From NCBI GenBank assembly GCA_039024315.1, contig JBCCQN010000014.1, positions 1 through 64,000 of the forward strand: a DNA stretch of 64,000 nucleotides, given 5' to 3'. The notes under the pieces are model-generated. The model saw nothing but the letters and a program-made list of their open reading frames with translations. It had not been told where the DNA came from and searched no databases. The position numbers were made by a program, and so were the translations under genes. This DNA is from JBCAWW01 sp039024315. Lineage in GTDB: Bacteria > Bacteroidota > Bacteroidia > J057. Positions 8,530 to 16,523 of this stretch are shown here, one piece after another. The stretch's first letter is position 1. Each line of letters opens with the position of its first letter.

Positions 8530-8552
8530 CAAAAATATCTTATATCGCTCGG

Positions 8553-10979
8553 CTAGAATCGCAGCATAAGCTGCAAAGTCGCCTTGCGTTGGGGAGCCAA
8601 GAGGCCAGGGATGACCATATACTCCTCATTAAATACATTGTCGACCGCGAGTGAAAGTTGACCGCGGCCAAAGTCATAAGCGGCAATCAAATCCAAGACA
8701 TCGAACCCATTAGGGTAGCGGCTGCGGAAGTCGTTTAAGTCCGCCACGACTAGGTAGAGAAACTGGTCCACAGACTCGACAAAACTCTTCTGACGATAGT
8801 TGGCCGTCAGCGATAAACCTTTGTAGCCTACCGTACCACTAGCGCGAATCAAGGTGCGACTGCGGTATTTGAGGGTTGCTGGCTGGTCAAAAGTGGTCGT
8901 ATCTGCAATTTGATTTACTACCTGCGTGAAGGTCAAGAAATCAAAGGCATTAGCCCGCGCGTTAAAATCCGAGAAGTCCATTTGCTGCTCTTCCGGCACC
9001 GCATTGAGATCTACCGGATTGGTGAGAGTTACACCTCCCGAGATGTTGAAGAAGAAACCGTTTTTCCACTCAAAGTTATTGAGGGTGGTGATTTCAAGGC
9101 CGGAGATACGAGCATTGGCGACATTGACGGAAGAGAAGCGCCCCTGAAAACCCAATGAGCCATCAGGGCGGGAGACAAATTCTACTTCGTTGATGCCAAA
9201 CTCCACCATGTTTTGATAGTCCATCACAAAGGCGGCGATGTCGAGATAACCCAAGAATTTACTTTTGGTGCCTTTGCCTTTATATCCTTGGCGGAACGCT
9301 AATTCGGTGCTATAGCCATATTCGGATTGAATATTGGGATTGGGATCGATCAAGATCGCCCCACCGGCGGTAGCAGCAAAGCGTTCGGCGACAGTCGGTA
9401 CTCTAAACGCTTGGCCAAAAGAAGCACGAACATTGGTTCCCTCACGGATCTCATAGTTGAGGCCCGCTCTAAAGATCGGACGAGACTCGCGCGGCAGAGT
9501 ATCAATCTTTACGCTTTGGTAGCGAAAGCCTAAGCTAGTGTTGAGCTTGCCAAATTTAGCGTCAAACTGGGTGTAAATCCCTTGAGCATTGCCATCATGT
9601 CTACCTCCGTAAATACTGTCTCCGTTGGCGATGGAGTAGGAATAAGTACCGCCCACTACCCAACTAACCTTATCAAAAAGAGTGGTCTGATAAATCAGAT
9701 CGTTATAGAAGATGTAGTTGGTCGAAGACTGATTGGTATTGTTTTGACTGCTATTGCGCAACATTCGGCCGCGGTACCAAAATAGATCTCCGTTTTTGGT
9801 GAGATATTTGACCGAAGGATCGATCGCAAAGAGAGTCGTCAATTGCTTGCGGAAACCGCCATTGTCAGTAGTAGGGGTCAAAGCTCCGCCCACAATGGCC
9901 GAATCTTCTCCATTGGCGCCTTGCACCGGATAGGGATAATAACTCTCCCAATAAAGGATCGCCCCTGAAGAATCAACGTTTGCTGTCGCATTGAGACCAA
10001 TGGTCAAGCCTGGCACTTTTTCCGGACGAAACTTAGTCATCACGATACCTCTAAACTGCTCTTGATCGGTTCCTTGGCGATAACCAGAATCCTTGATAAA
10101 GTCAGTCTGGAAAGTCAGATCGGTATTTTTGCCGACTTTGCGGCTATGAAAAATGTGAGCAGAAGCATTATACGGACTCGCATTACCGTCCCAGTCTAAG
10201 TCTGGATTGGCGGGTTGCCCAAACAGGCCACCTCTCAGGCGTACACGGGTTTTGGGAATGGCTTCAGGATCAGCAGTAATCACATTGATTACCCCGCCGA
10301 GGGCGGCAGAACCATAGAGTACAGAACTCGCGCCCTTGAGTACCTCGACTTGGGCGATATTATCAACGGGGATGAGTTTTAGACTGGCCGTTCCGGCGTC
10401 GCCGGTAAGCAAAGGCAGACCGTCCAAAGTAACCATCACACGGCTACCTACGCCATAGGCATAACCACTACTACCTCGGATATTGATCTGGCCATCTTGG
10501 TTATCGACGCCTGGGATTTGATCGATGATTTTATCAACCTGCGTAGTGGCTTGGAGGTCGATTGACTGTGGTTTGACCACTTGGATGGAGACGGTTACGT
10601 CGGATTGTTTTTGTTCGAAGCCTTTGGTGGCAGTGATGACCACATCATCGGTAGTGAAGCCTGCCGGAATCAAGGCGACATCAATACTAGCGGTATTGCC
10701 ATCGATGAGGCTTAGGGTCCTTTCTTCAGGAGTATAGCCACTATAAGTAAAGCGGACAGTAACGCTAGTTCTTTCTCGAATGGGGATGTTGAGTTCGTAG
10801 CTACCCTCGTCGCCGCTGAAGGCGCCAATATTGTCGGTAGGTACGCTAATGGTTGCACCGGGCAAGGCTTGGCCTGTTTCTTGGTCGGTGATTTTACCGC
10901 TGAGTTTCAAGCTTTGGGCACTTAGATGAAGTGAACCCAATCCTAAGCAAAAACTCAGGAGGATGGAAAGGTATTTCAT
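8553..10979 (-). CDS. TonB-dependent outer membrane receptor
   Basis: An 808-residue outer membrane transporter. Signal peptide at 1-21; a carboxypeptidase-D-regulatory-like beta-sandwich at about 25-110 (LSGKITDQETGQALPGATI); a plug at about 120-235 (DDVVITATKG, VDKIIDQIPGVDNQDGQINIRGSSG, LKGASSVLYGSAALGGVINVIT); then the 22-strand barrel, ending in the aromatic KATLQLMLRF expected at the BAM signal. The long plug and single-gene context, without a SusD partner, fit a siderophore, cobalamin or metal-type receptor rather than a glycan SusC. No riboswitch was seen upstream. It is preceded by a T9SS cargo gene and a hairpin at 11016-11047, so it may have its own promoter or be partly attenuated. 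Confidence 0.92.
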   Translation of the reverse strand: MKYLSILLSFCLGLGSLHLSAQSLKLSGKITDQETGQALPGATISVPTDNIGAFSGDEGSYELNIPIRERTSVTVRFTYSGYTPEERTLSLIDGNTASIDVALIPAGFTTDDVVITATKGFEQKQSDVTVSIQVVKPQSIDLQATTQVDKIIDQIPGVDNQDGQINIRGSSGYAYGVGSRVMVTLDGLPLLTGDAGTASLKLIPVDNIAQVEVLKGASSVLYGSAALGGVINVITADPEAIPKTRVRLRGGLFGQPANPDLDWDGNASPYNASAHIFHSRKVGKNTDLTFQTDFIKDSGYRQGTDQEQFRGIVMTKFRPEKVPGLTIGLNATANVDSSGAILYWESYYPYPVQGANGEDSAIVGGALTPTTDNGGFRKQLTTLFAIDPSVKYLTKNGDLFWYRGRMLRNSSQNNTNQSSTNYIFYNDLIYQTTLFDKVSWVVGGTYSYSIANGDSIYGGRHDGNAQGIYTQFDAKFGKLNTSLGFRYQSVKIDTLPRESRPIFRAGLNYEIREGTNVRASFGQAFRVPTVAERFAATAGGAILIDPNPNIQSEYGYSTELAFRQGYKGKGTKSKFLGYLDIAAFVMDYQNMVEFGINEVEFVSRPDGSLGFQGRFSSVNVANARISGLEITTLNNFEWKNGFFFNISGGVTLTNPVDLNAVPEEQQMDFSDFNARANAFDFLTFTQVVNQIADTTTFDQPATLKYRSRTLIRASGTVGYKGLSLTANYRQKSFVESVDQFLYLVVADLNDFRSRYPNGFDVLDLIAAYDFGRGQLSLAVDNVFNEEYMVIPGLLAPQRKATLQLMLRF

Positions 10980-11015
10980 ATTGCCGGGCTAATGGGGGAG
11001 AAGGGGAAAAGAATA

Positions 11016-11047
11016 CGTTTGTAGTTCCTAAACAGGAACCACAAACG
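11016..11047 (-). terminator. Hairpin between the T9SS cargo gene and the TonB receptor
   Basis: CGTTTGTaGTTCC pairs with GGAACcACAAACG (13 positions, one mismatch) around a 6-base loop, and the minus strand continues TATTCTTTTCC. It could end the upstream transcript or act as an attenuator between the two genes. Confidence 0.55.
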
Positions 11048-11072
11048 CAATATCTAAGTTAACAGCGATACG

Positions 11073-11903
11073 TTATTCAACGATCAATTTGCGGGTGAGA
11101 CGCTTGGCGCCATCATTGAGATTGATCGATACTAGGTAGATACCTGCACTGAGGTCTCTTTCTCCCACTTCTACTTCATAGTCTCCAGCGGACTGTGGTC
11201 CGTACTTCAGACTTTGTACTTGACGCCCAAAGAGATCCGTCATTTGGATTTCAACATTGTCTACTCTTTCTGGCAATGAGTAGCGTAAATGCGTTTTGCC
11301 CTGAGTCGGGTTGGGGAAAAGCTTGAGATTGAAGTCAGCCAAGGCATATTCGTCGATGCTATTGACAAAAGTGCTATCTGGCTCGATCTCAAAAGGAGTG
11401 CGATACAAAATAGTCGTCAATGCTGGAGGCAAAGGAATACCAAGCGGTAGACAAGTGTCCTGGGCAGCATCGTATGCACCTGGGTTGATCGTGACATACA
11501 CATTGAGTGTATCAGTGGCGATGGTATCAAATGGCATCCCTTCCAAGATCACACAAGCGCGATTGACAAAGCCCGAATCATGATTGACGGTAAATACACA
11601 ATCAGGTGTATTACAAGAGAAACTCATCCCTTGAGGAAGGTTAGGAATAGAATCCAGTACTAGGCTACAAATATCAATTTCGATAGAACCAAATGGAGGG
11701 CCTGTGTCAACTGCTGAGTCCTGAGGGATAACCAAGGTGATGACCTGATTGTACATTACGCCTACTTTACCGTCTACCAAAGTGTCAGGATAAAGGCCAG
11801 GAACTTCAGAAGTCATAGTATCAGGATCACATTGTGCTTGAACGCTCAAACCAAATCCCAATACGAGAGTTAAAATGATTAATAATTGTTTTACCTGCTG
11901 CAT
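11073..11903 (-). CDS. T9SS type A sorting domain protein
   Basis: A 276-residue exported protein: signal peptide at 1-23 (ending VQAQ), a cysteine-containing beta-rich middle region, and a C-terminal sorting domain of about 80 residues with LKLFPNPTQGKTHLRYSLP, MTDLFGRQV and LSAGIYLVSINLN...RKLIVE. This tail sends proteins through the type IX system, where PorU (encoded in this window) removes it. The middle part matches no domain I recognise. It lies upstream of the TonB receptor on the same strand, a possible surface partner of it. Confidence 0.85.
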   Translation of the reverse strand: MQQVKQLLIILTLVLGFGLSVQAQCDPDTMTSEVPGLYPDTLVDGKVGVMYNQVITLVIPQDSAVDTGPPFGSIEIDICSLVLDSIPNLPQGMSFSCNTPDCVFTVNHDSGFVNRACVILEGMPFDTIATDTLNVYVTINPGAYDAAQDTCLPLGIPLPPALTTILYRTPFEIEPDSTFVNSIDEYALADFNLKLFPNPTQGKTHLRYSLPERVDNVEIQMTDLFGRQVQSLKYGPQSAGDYEVEVGERDLSAGIYLVSINLNDGAKRLTRKLIVE

Positions 11904-12031
11904 GTGTTAAGGTGTTTCAGGTGAAGGTTAAATTATAGATTAAGGAACGCTTAAGTTAGTTAGGGAAACACGCTTTAGGCAATTAATTTCCCTAGTCTTT
12001 ACGATAGATCGAAAAAATTATTGTTTCTCCC

Positions 12032-12487
12032 ATGAGTAATGTAGGAAGTAAAGCTCCCGATTTTGCCTTGCAAGATCAAAATGACCAAACAGTGCGTCTC
12101 AGCGACTTTTTGGGTAAAAAACATATAGTCCTCTATTTCTATCCCAAAGACGAAACTCCCGGTTGTACCAAGGAGGCCTGTGGCTTTAGAGACAGCTACG
12201 AAAGCTTTAAGGATGCAGGAGCCGAGGTAATTGGTGTCAGTGCGGACTCGGTCAAGAGCCATAAAGCCTTTGCTGCTAACCACCGATTGTCCTTCACTTT
12301 GCTGAGCGATCGAGATAAGAGTGTCGCCAAAAAGTATGACGTAAGTGGTAGCCTATTTGGTTTGTTACCAGGGCGAGAAACTTTTGTAATTGACAAGGAA
12401 GGCAAGATTCGCCACCGTTTTTCTTCCCAACTCAATATCGGCAAACATATCGACGACGCCTTGAAGGTTTTACAAGAATTGGCGTGA
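12032..12487 (+). CDS. bcp: Thiol peroxidase Bcp (atypical peroxiredoxin)
   Basis: A 151-residue cytosolic peroxiredoxin of normal Bcp/PrxQ length. The active site is FYPKDETPGCTKEAC, with peroxidatic Cys45 and a resolving Cys50 in the five-residue spacing of the PrxQ type; ETFVID near residue 118 and the C-terminal helix are also typical. It reduces hydrogen and lipid peroxides using thioredoxin. It heads a run of three co-directional genes, but a large inverted repeat separates it from the next gene. Confidence 0.93.
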   Translation: MSNVGSKAPDFALQDQNDQTVRLSDFLGKKHIVLYFYPKDETPGCTKEACGFRDSYESFKDAGAEVIGVSADSVKSHKAFAANHRLSFTLLSDRDKSVAKKYDVSGSLFGLLPGRETFVIDKEGKIRHRFSSQLNIGKHIDDALKVLQELA

Positions 12488-12534
12488 TTGTATAGCTGTA
12501 AATGCGGCATGCATGCCGCACTACAGCTATACAA
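12488..12534. repeat. Large near-perfect inverted repeat ending 6 bases before the pagL-like start codon
   Basis: TTGTATAGCTGTA and TACAGCTATACAA form the outer arms, and TGCGGCATGC/GCATGCCGCA the inner arms, with a single bulge; the centre is GCATGC. The whole element is one extended stem. It begins at the Bcp stop codon and may act as terminator, processing site or translation block for the next gene. Confidence 0.75.
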
Positions 12535-12539
12535 AAAAG

Positions 12540-13571
12540 ATGAAAAAACTGCTTCTAGCGATTGTTATTGCCCTTCCAGCTTTATGCCAAGCCCAGCTAG
12601 AAGCCTCCTTTCACTACGGACGCATCCTCAAGATCAATCCCGTATTTCCAGAGGTGAGCCAAAACTCCTGGGTGGCGACTGTGGGTATGCATCTACCTTC
12701 GGTGAACGCTCAGCCGATTCATTTTTGGCTGCACGCCCAGCTATATCAGTTTGGCAATCCAGCGGTGCTGGGTTATGGGGTGAGTGTGATGCCCTCTTTA
12801 GAGTTTCGGTTTTTTGCTTCGCAAAACGCTCATCTCTCACTGCGCCAAGGCGCTTCGATTGCTTTTATGAGTAAGCCTTACGATCGCGATACCAATCCTT
12901 CCAACAATATCATCGGTGCTCCGCTTAGTCTTGCGGCCCAAACCAGTCTGGCTTGGCGGCAAGGCATAGGAGAAGATCTAGCGGTCTCGCTAGGCGGGAG
13001 CTTTTCACATTTCTCCAATGGCAATAGCCGAGTTCCCAATCTCGGAGTCAATATTCCCTCCGCCTTTTTGCGCGTCCAGTGGGGGCGTTCGACGGAGTCG
13101 ATCCCTACCAAAGCCTTTGGTGGTTTGAAACTAAACTACTGGGGCATACGCCTTGGTTTAGGCACTCATGCTTTCAAGGTACCCGATGGCCCTAACTATC
13201 TGGCTTGGTCAATTTCGCCTTTTTGGTCTCGTAAGCTCAAACCCAAACTGGCTTTTCAGGCTGGCCTAGAGTGGTTCTATGATGATGCTAGTGGTGCCTT
13301 TGCTCGAGAGCAGGAACTGCCCGATGTCGCTTGGCAAGGCATGGGAATAGCGCCCTATATTGGCATCCAATATCAAATCCAACGCATAGGCTTAGTACTT
13401 CAAAGCGGCCCCTACCTCAAAACGCCTTTCCCGCATGCTTGGAGAGTCTATACTCGTTTAGGCATGGAGTATCATATCCGAAGCCGGCTTTTTATTGGTG
13501 GTTATATCCATGCCCACGGAGGGGAGGCGGATTATCTGGACTTTACAGTTGGATGGAAGTTGACTCAATGA
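12540..13571 (+). CDS. Acyloxyacyl hydrolase / PagL-like lipid A 3-O-deacylase
   Basis: A 343-residue outer membrane protein with a signal peptide (cleavage near ALCQAQ). The family motif GGSFSHFSNGNSRVPNLG carries the catalytic pair His157 and Ser159 (HxSNG), as in PagL/PF09411 enzymes that remove the 3-O acyl chain of lipid A in the outer leaflet. The protein is about twice the length of Pseudomonas PagL; longer versions of about 340 residues are usual in Bacteroidota, with a second half of beta strands ending FTVGWKLTQ. The reading frame extends 27 bases further upstream, but that part encodes the hairpin; ATG 12540 gives a clean signal peptide. Confidence 0.8.
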   Translation: MKKLLLAIVIALPALCQAQLEASFHYGRILKINPVFPEVSQNSWVATVGMHLPSVNAQPIHFWLHAQLYQFGNPAVLGYGVSVMPSLEFRFFASQNAHLSLRQGASIAFMSKPYDRDTNPSNNIIGAPLSLAAQTSLAWRQGIGEDLAVSLGGSFSHFSNGNSRVPNLGVNIPSAFLRVQWGRSTESIPTKAFGGLKLNYWGIRLGLGTHAFKVPDGPNYLAWSISPFWSRKLKPKLAFQAGLEWFYDDASGAFAREQELPDVAWQGMGIAPYIGIQYQIQRIGLVLQSGPYLKTPFPHAWRVYTRLGMEYHIRSRLFIGGYIHAHGGEADYLDFTVGWKLTQ

Positions 13572-13610
13572 TTTGCGATCGAATAGGCCTTCTGCTATTT
13601 TGTCTAGACC

Positions 13611-14222
13611 ATGAAACATCTACTAATTATTCTCACGCTCTTGGGTGCTGCTATCCCCTTATCAGCCCAAGAAAAAAGCATCCCCCAGCAGCAAATAGGT
13701 CTTTGGGGCGGTATTGGGGTAGGGCAATACATCAATCTCTTAGAGCCTAGGTATTCTTTTTTAGGCTACCGTAGGGTGCTTTGGAGCATAAATGCTAATT
13801 ATGACCTGCAAATCAAGCAATCCAATTGGTGGCTGCGCTATGATGCTACTTTTTCTAAACGACCGGCGCCAGCGATCTCGGCTAAGTTTCACTATTTATC
13901 CAGTGCATTAAATGTGCTCTATCGATCCAAAAGGAATTTTATGATCGGCATGGGCCTGCAAATATCAGGTGTGAGAGCCCCCTATCGAGATAATTCTAGC
14001 ATTCCAAATAATCGCTTTACACTTGACTTACCGCTCACCCTGGAAAAGCAGTTCCGACTAACTGAACACCTGAGTGTACATACTACTCTCAAACTAGATA
14101 TTGCTTTGACGTCGATTCTCCCTCGATATTGTTCCGATTTAAGAGGGCGCTCTTTTTGTTTTCATTATTTCAGCGAGAGTGCGTTTGCTGGCGTTGGGCT
14201 TAAGTATGATTTAGGGAGATAA
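13611..14222 (+). CDS. Predicted outer membrane beta-barrel protein
   Basis: 203 residues with a signal peptide ending PLSAQ, then alternating hydrophobic/polar strands (WWLRYDATFSK, FMIGMGLQISG, FAGVGLKYDLGR) ending in an aromatic-containing final strand, all consistent with an 8-stranded barrel. I recognise no specific family. It follows the PagL-like gene by 39 bases and may share its transcript, suggesting an envelope role. Function unknown. Confidence 0.6.
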   Translation: MKHLLIILTLLGAAIPLSAQEKSIPQQQIGLWGGIGVGQYINLLEPRYSFLGYRRVLWSINANYDLQIKQSNWWLRYDATFSKRPAPAISAKFHYLSSALNVLYRSKRNFMIGMGLQISGVRAPYRDNSSIPNNRFTLDLPLTLEKQFRLTEHLSVHTTLKLDIALTSILPRYCSDLRGRSFCFHYFSESAFAGVGLKYDLGR

Positions 14223-14297
14223 GCGTTCTGCGAAGCGGTGGATAATCCAAAGATACCGGATATGCTTACTACGTTCGCATTCCGGCATGAGGGAGAC
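14214..14297. repeat. Dispersed repeat of about 80 bp, copy 2 (partner at 8321-8405)
   Basis: Contains GAGATAAGCGTTCTGCGAAGCGGTG, AAAGATACCGGATATG and ACGTTCGCATTCCGGCATGA in the same order as copy 1. It starts inside the last codons of the barrel gene. The gap to 14417 also holds a GTCATCCCAGCC...GGGATCTTGAG segment and ACGTTCTGCGAAGCAG (14392-14407), both related to elements at 8.2-8.35 kb. Confidence 0.7.
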
Positions 14298-14417
14298 CTT
14301 TATTGCCAATAGCTAGAAATCTTCCTGCCGTCATCCCAGCCGAATGAATGAGCCATCAGCGAATTTATCGAGCAGGGATCTTGAGAGATGAACGTTCTGC
14401 GAAGCAGAAAAATACCC

Positions 14418-14897
14418 CTACTTCTGCCTTGCCGCGATCTCCTTTTGCTTTCTGGCAGAAGGCTGCCCAGTCTCCACAAAAATCCTTAAATCATCCAATA
14501 GACCTGGATATAGCTTCTTGAAAGCAATCTTCATCGGTATCTGCATAAGCGTGCCAATGACTGGCATTACTTCGATTCTCGGCCCCAGGATGATTTCGGT
14601 TTGGGTGCTGGAAATTTGCCTGAGTTTCCAGGTGCTGACGACAGAGCGCACAAAAAAGGGCAGTCCTTTGACCGAAAACTCAAGGATGTGATTTTCATCA
14701 TCGATTTTGGTGATAGTATCCATTAGCCTGCCGGTTTCGGTATCACATACCCGGTCAAAATCTTCGGATTCGGTGCCTTTGCGGCAGTTAGGGGTGCCCG
14801 TAGCCCATTCGTGCGCGTTGTGAAACTCATCGATGATATAGGTCCATACCTCTGCAATGGGCTTGTTGATCTGGGTGTTAAATTTTAAGTCTATCAT
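14418..14897 (-). CDS. SRPBCC family protein
   Basis: 159 residues starting at MIDLKFNTQINKPIAEVWTYI. The opening strand, the IxKPxxEVW helix start, and the long C-terminal helix (LMQIPMKIAFKKLYPGLLDDLRIFVE) mark the START/Bet v1-like SRPBCC fold, which binds hydrophobic ligands. A further 25 codons are open upstream, but they would run through the palindrome at 14912-14935 and into the tetR gene; ATG 14897 begins right at the domain. It lies directly after the TetR gene and is probably its main target. The ligand is unknown. Confidence 0.82.
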   Translation of the reverse strand: MIDLKFNTQINKPIAEVWTYIIDEFHNAHEWATGTPNCRKGTESEDFDRVCDTETGRLMDTITKIDDENHILEFSVKGLPFFVRSVVSTWKLRQISSTQTEIILGPRIEVMPVIGTLMQIPMKIAFKKLYPGLLDDLRIFVETGQPSARKQKEIAARQK

Positions 14898-14911
14898 TTT
14901 ATTATAGATTT

Positions 14912-14935
14912 TTTGGAGTGAATGTTCATTCCAAA
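14912..14935. promoter_or_regulatory. Candidate TetR operator upstream of the SRPBCC gene
   Basis: TTTGGAGTGAATGTTCATTCCAAA is written here as half-sites TTTGGAgTGAA and TTCATTCCAAA, an imperfect palindrome. Its outer arms match the palindrome at 15519-15538 in front of tetR. It lies 15 bases before the SRPBCC start codon, where a bound repressor would block expression. Confidence 0.65.
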
Positions 14936-14950
14936 TTGGTTGAAAATTTT

Positions 14951-15502
14951 TTATGCTTTGATCGCATCCCAAACCATTTGAATTTGGGTGCTCATAGATG
15001 CGTTGTTGTTTTTGGCTTTGCTGATGTACCAGCGTAAGTAGGCAGAAACTGCTCCGCCGATGAACATGATCAGCTCTTCGATTGCGATGGCCTTGATGAT
15101 CCTTTGCTCCTGCCCTTTTTTGAGCAGCAGGACGACCATTTCTACCGCATTGCCGCCTCTGGCTTTGTTTTCTTCAGTGATAATAGGAGAAGCCTGAAGT
15201 TGCTCCATAAACTGAAAATACAAGGGATTTGCGACGAAAAACGAAATAAGGACCCTCAGATAATTCTCAAACTGCGTTTTGATTGGGCCATCGGTTTTCA
15301 CGGCCTGAAATAGAGATTCTTCTTTTTCTCGGATCCCTCTATAGATTTCGTTGATCAATAATTCCTTATTGGGAAAGTAATTATAGATGGTTCCCATACC
15401 CGTGCCGGCAGCTTTTGCGATTTCTGACATAGGGGTGTTGTGGACTCCTTTTTTTACCAAGAGCTCTAGCGCGGCATTGATGATGGCATCTTTTTTACTC
15501 AC
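14951..15502 (-). CDS. TetR family transcriptional regulator
   Basis: A 183-residue regulator. The N-terminal helix-turn-helix is clear (residues 5-50: AIINAALELLVKKGVHNTPMSEIAKAAG, then GMGTIYNYFPNKELL). The C-terminal helical part would bind an inducer, possibly a small hydrophobic molecule given the SRPBCC neighbour. Matching palindromes lie 17 bases before its own start and before the downstream SRPBCC gene, so autoregulation and joint control are likely. Confidence 0.9.
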   Translation of the reverse strand: MSKKDAIINAALELLVKKGVHNTPMSEIAKAAGTGMGTIYNYFPNKELLINEIYRGIREKEESLFQAVKTDGPIKTQFENYLRVLISFFVANPLYFQFMEQLQASPIITEENKARGGNAVEMVVLLLKKGQEQRIIKAIAIEELIMFIGGAVSAYLRWYISKAKNNNASMSTQIQMVWDAIKA

Positions 15503-15518
15503 ACTACAAAGATGAAGG

Positions 15519-15538
15519 TTTGGAATGATTATTCCAAA
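15519..15538. promoter_or_regulatory. Candidate TetR operator upstream of tetR
   Basis: TTTGGAATgATtATTCCAAA is an 18/20 palindrome ending 17 bases from the start codon, the usual place for an autoregulatory operator. The arms TTTGGA...TCCAAA are shared with 14912-14935. Confidence 0.7.
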
Positions 15539-15699
15539 CTATTTGCCAATATTTCTCTTAATCGCTTGCTGAGAGGAGTAGAGGCGTTCCGCGAAGCGGT
15601 GAATTATAACGACACTTGTATCCTAAAGCCTAATCACAAATGTATTGGGTTAATGATATCTGCTGCGCAAAACGCTTCTCAGGAGTAGCCCAAATCCTA
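15539..15699. repeat. Short intergenic region with GCGTTC-type repeats
   Basis: Between tetR and the phosphatase gene lie GCGTTCCGCGAAGCGG (15584-15599) and CTGCTGCGCAAAACGC (about 15661-15676), two members of the interrupted-palindrome family. No gene is seen. Confidence 0.5.
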
Positions 15700-16521
15700 T
15701 CAAGCGAAGCTTGCATAAAGCACCCCTTCATGATTCATAAAGCTGTCTTCTTGGCGGTTAAGTGCCAATCTGCCCCCAGCAAAATTTGTGGCAGGCAGAG
15801 CTAGTTCTTGATAAATACAGGCGGTAGCCGCAAAATCCCAAATACTGCCCCCGCCCTTGGACTTTTTGGGGAGTTTGAGCATACAGGCAGGACTGTTTTC
15901 AAGCACACGGATGGCATTCAACACAGCTCCTGCCCCATCGATTTCTTTGATGTGCTGCAAACCTAAATGCGCCGCCTTTTCGTTTAGCAAGTGTTTGATT
16001 TCGGCCTTGCGAGGCGTATCCGCTAGCTTGCGGTCAGTTACATAAGTTAGATATTCATGCACAGCTTTAATTTGCCATGGTTTACTGTTTTTGTACGCGC
16101 CGTGGCCTCTGCTGGCGTAGTACAGATTGTCGGTACTGGGATCGTAAACTACGCCAATCTGAGGGCTTCCGTCTTGAGCCACTAAAGCGATAGAAACCGA
16201 AAAGCCCGGCCTTTTATTGATAAAGGCGAGGGTGCCATCCATAGGATCTACGCACCAAAAAAAGGCTTTCTTGAAACGACTGCCATCATCTTCGGTCTCT
16301 TCTGATAAAAGGGCAAAATCAAACTCCTCACAGCTAGCTTGAAGATGATCCAAAATGACAGCTTCGCACTCTCGATCTACTACGGTTACCACTTGGGAGG
16401 CATAGCTTGCTCCGGCCTGCTTTTGTTCCACGATGACCTCCTCCTGCATATAGCGCTGGATGACTTTGCCAGCCGCCAGTGCCGCCGAGATGGCAATATC
16501 AGTCAATGAGTTTAAATCCAT
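15700..16521 (-). CDS. Inositol monophosphatase / CysQ-family phosphatase
   Basis: A 273-residue cytosolic, metal-dependent phosphatase. The lithium-sensitive family motifs are present: LLSEETEDD, the core WCVDPMDGTLAFI, and GGSIWDFAATACI near the C-terminus. CysQ-type members dephosphorylate 3'-phosphoadenosine 5'-phosphate; other members act on inositol or sugar phosphates. The chosen start, ATG 16521, is 2 bases after the stop of the upstream kinase-like gene; an in-frame ATG 30 bases earlier would overlap it. The pairing with an APH-type kinase hints at a shared small-molecule pathway, which is inference. Confidence 0.85.
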   Translation of the reverse strand: MDLNSLTDIAISAALAAGKVIQRYMQEEVIVEQKQAGASYASQVVTVVDRECEAVILDHLQASCEEFDFALLSEETEDDGSRFKKAFFWCVDPMDGTLAFINKRPGFSVSIALVAQDGSPQIGVVYDPSTDNLYYASRGHGAYKNSKPWQIKAVHEYLTYVTDRKLADTPRKAEIKHLLNEKAAHLGLQHIKEIDGAGAVLNAIRVLENSPACMLKLPKKSKGGGSIWDFAATACIYQELALPATNFAGGRLALNRQEDSFMNHEGVLYASFA

Positions 16522-16523
16522 GT

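Larger units (their letters stand above)
8095..8552. repeat. Intergenic region packed with dispersed repeats
   Basis: 458 bases without a credible gene. It holds, in order: TCTGCTTCGCAGAACGC (8200-8216); two inverted segments built on GATCCCGG...CCGGGATGAC (8228-8259 and about 8290-8323); GCGTTCCGCGCAGCGG (8335-8350); a longer segment, 8321-8405, that recurs at 14214-14297; and a terminator at 8498-8529. Translations in all frames are arginine/proline-rich and typical of noncoding repeats. Confidence 0.65.

Noticed and set aside
8063..8532. Short Arg/Pro-rich frames between the GNAT and TonB receptor genes
   Set aside because: They fall on GATCCCGG-type inverted segments and GCGTTC palindromes, and have no domain or start-site support.
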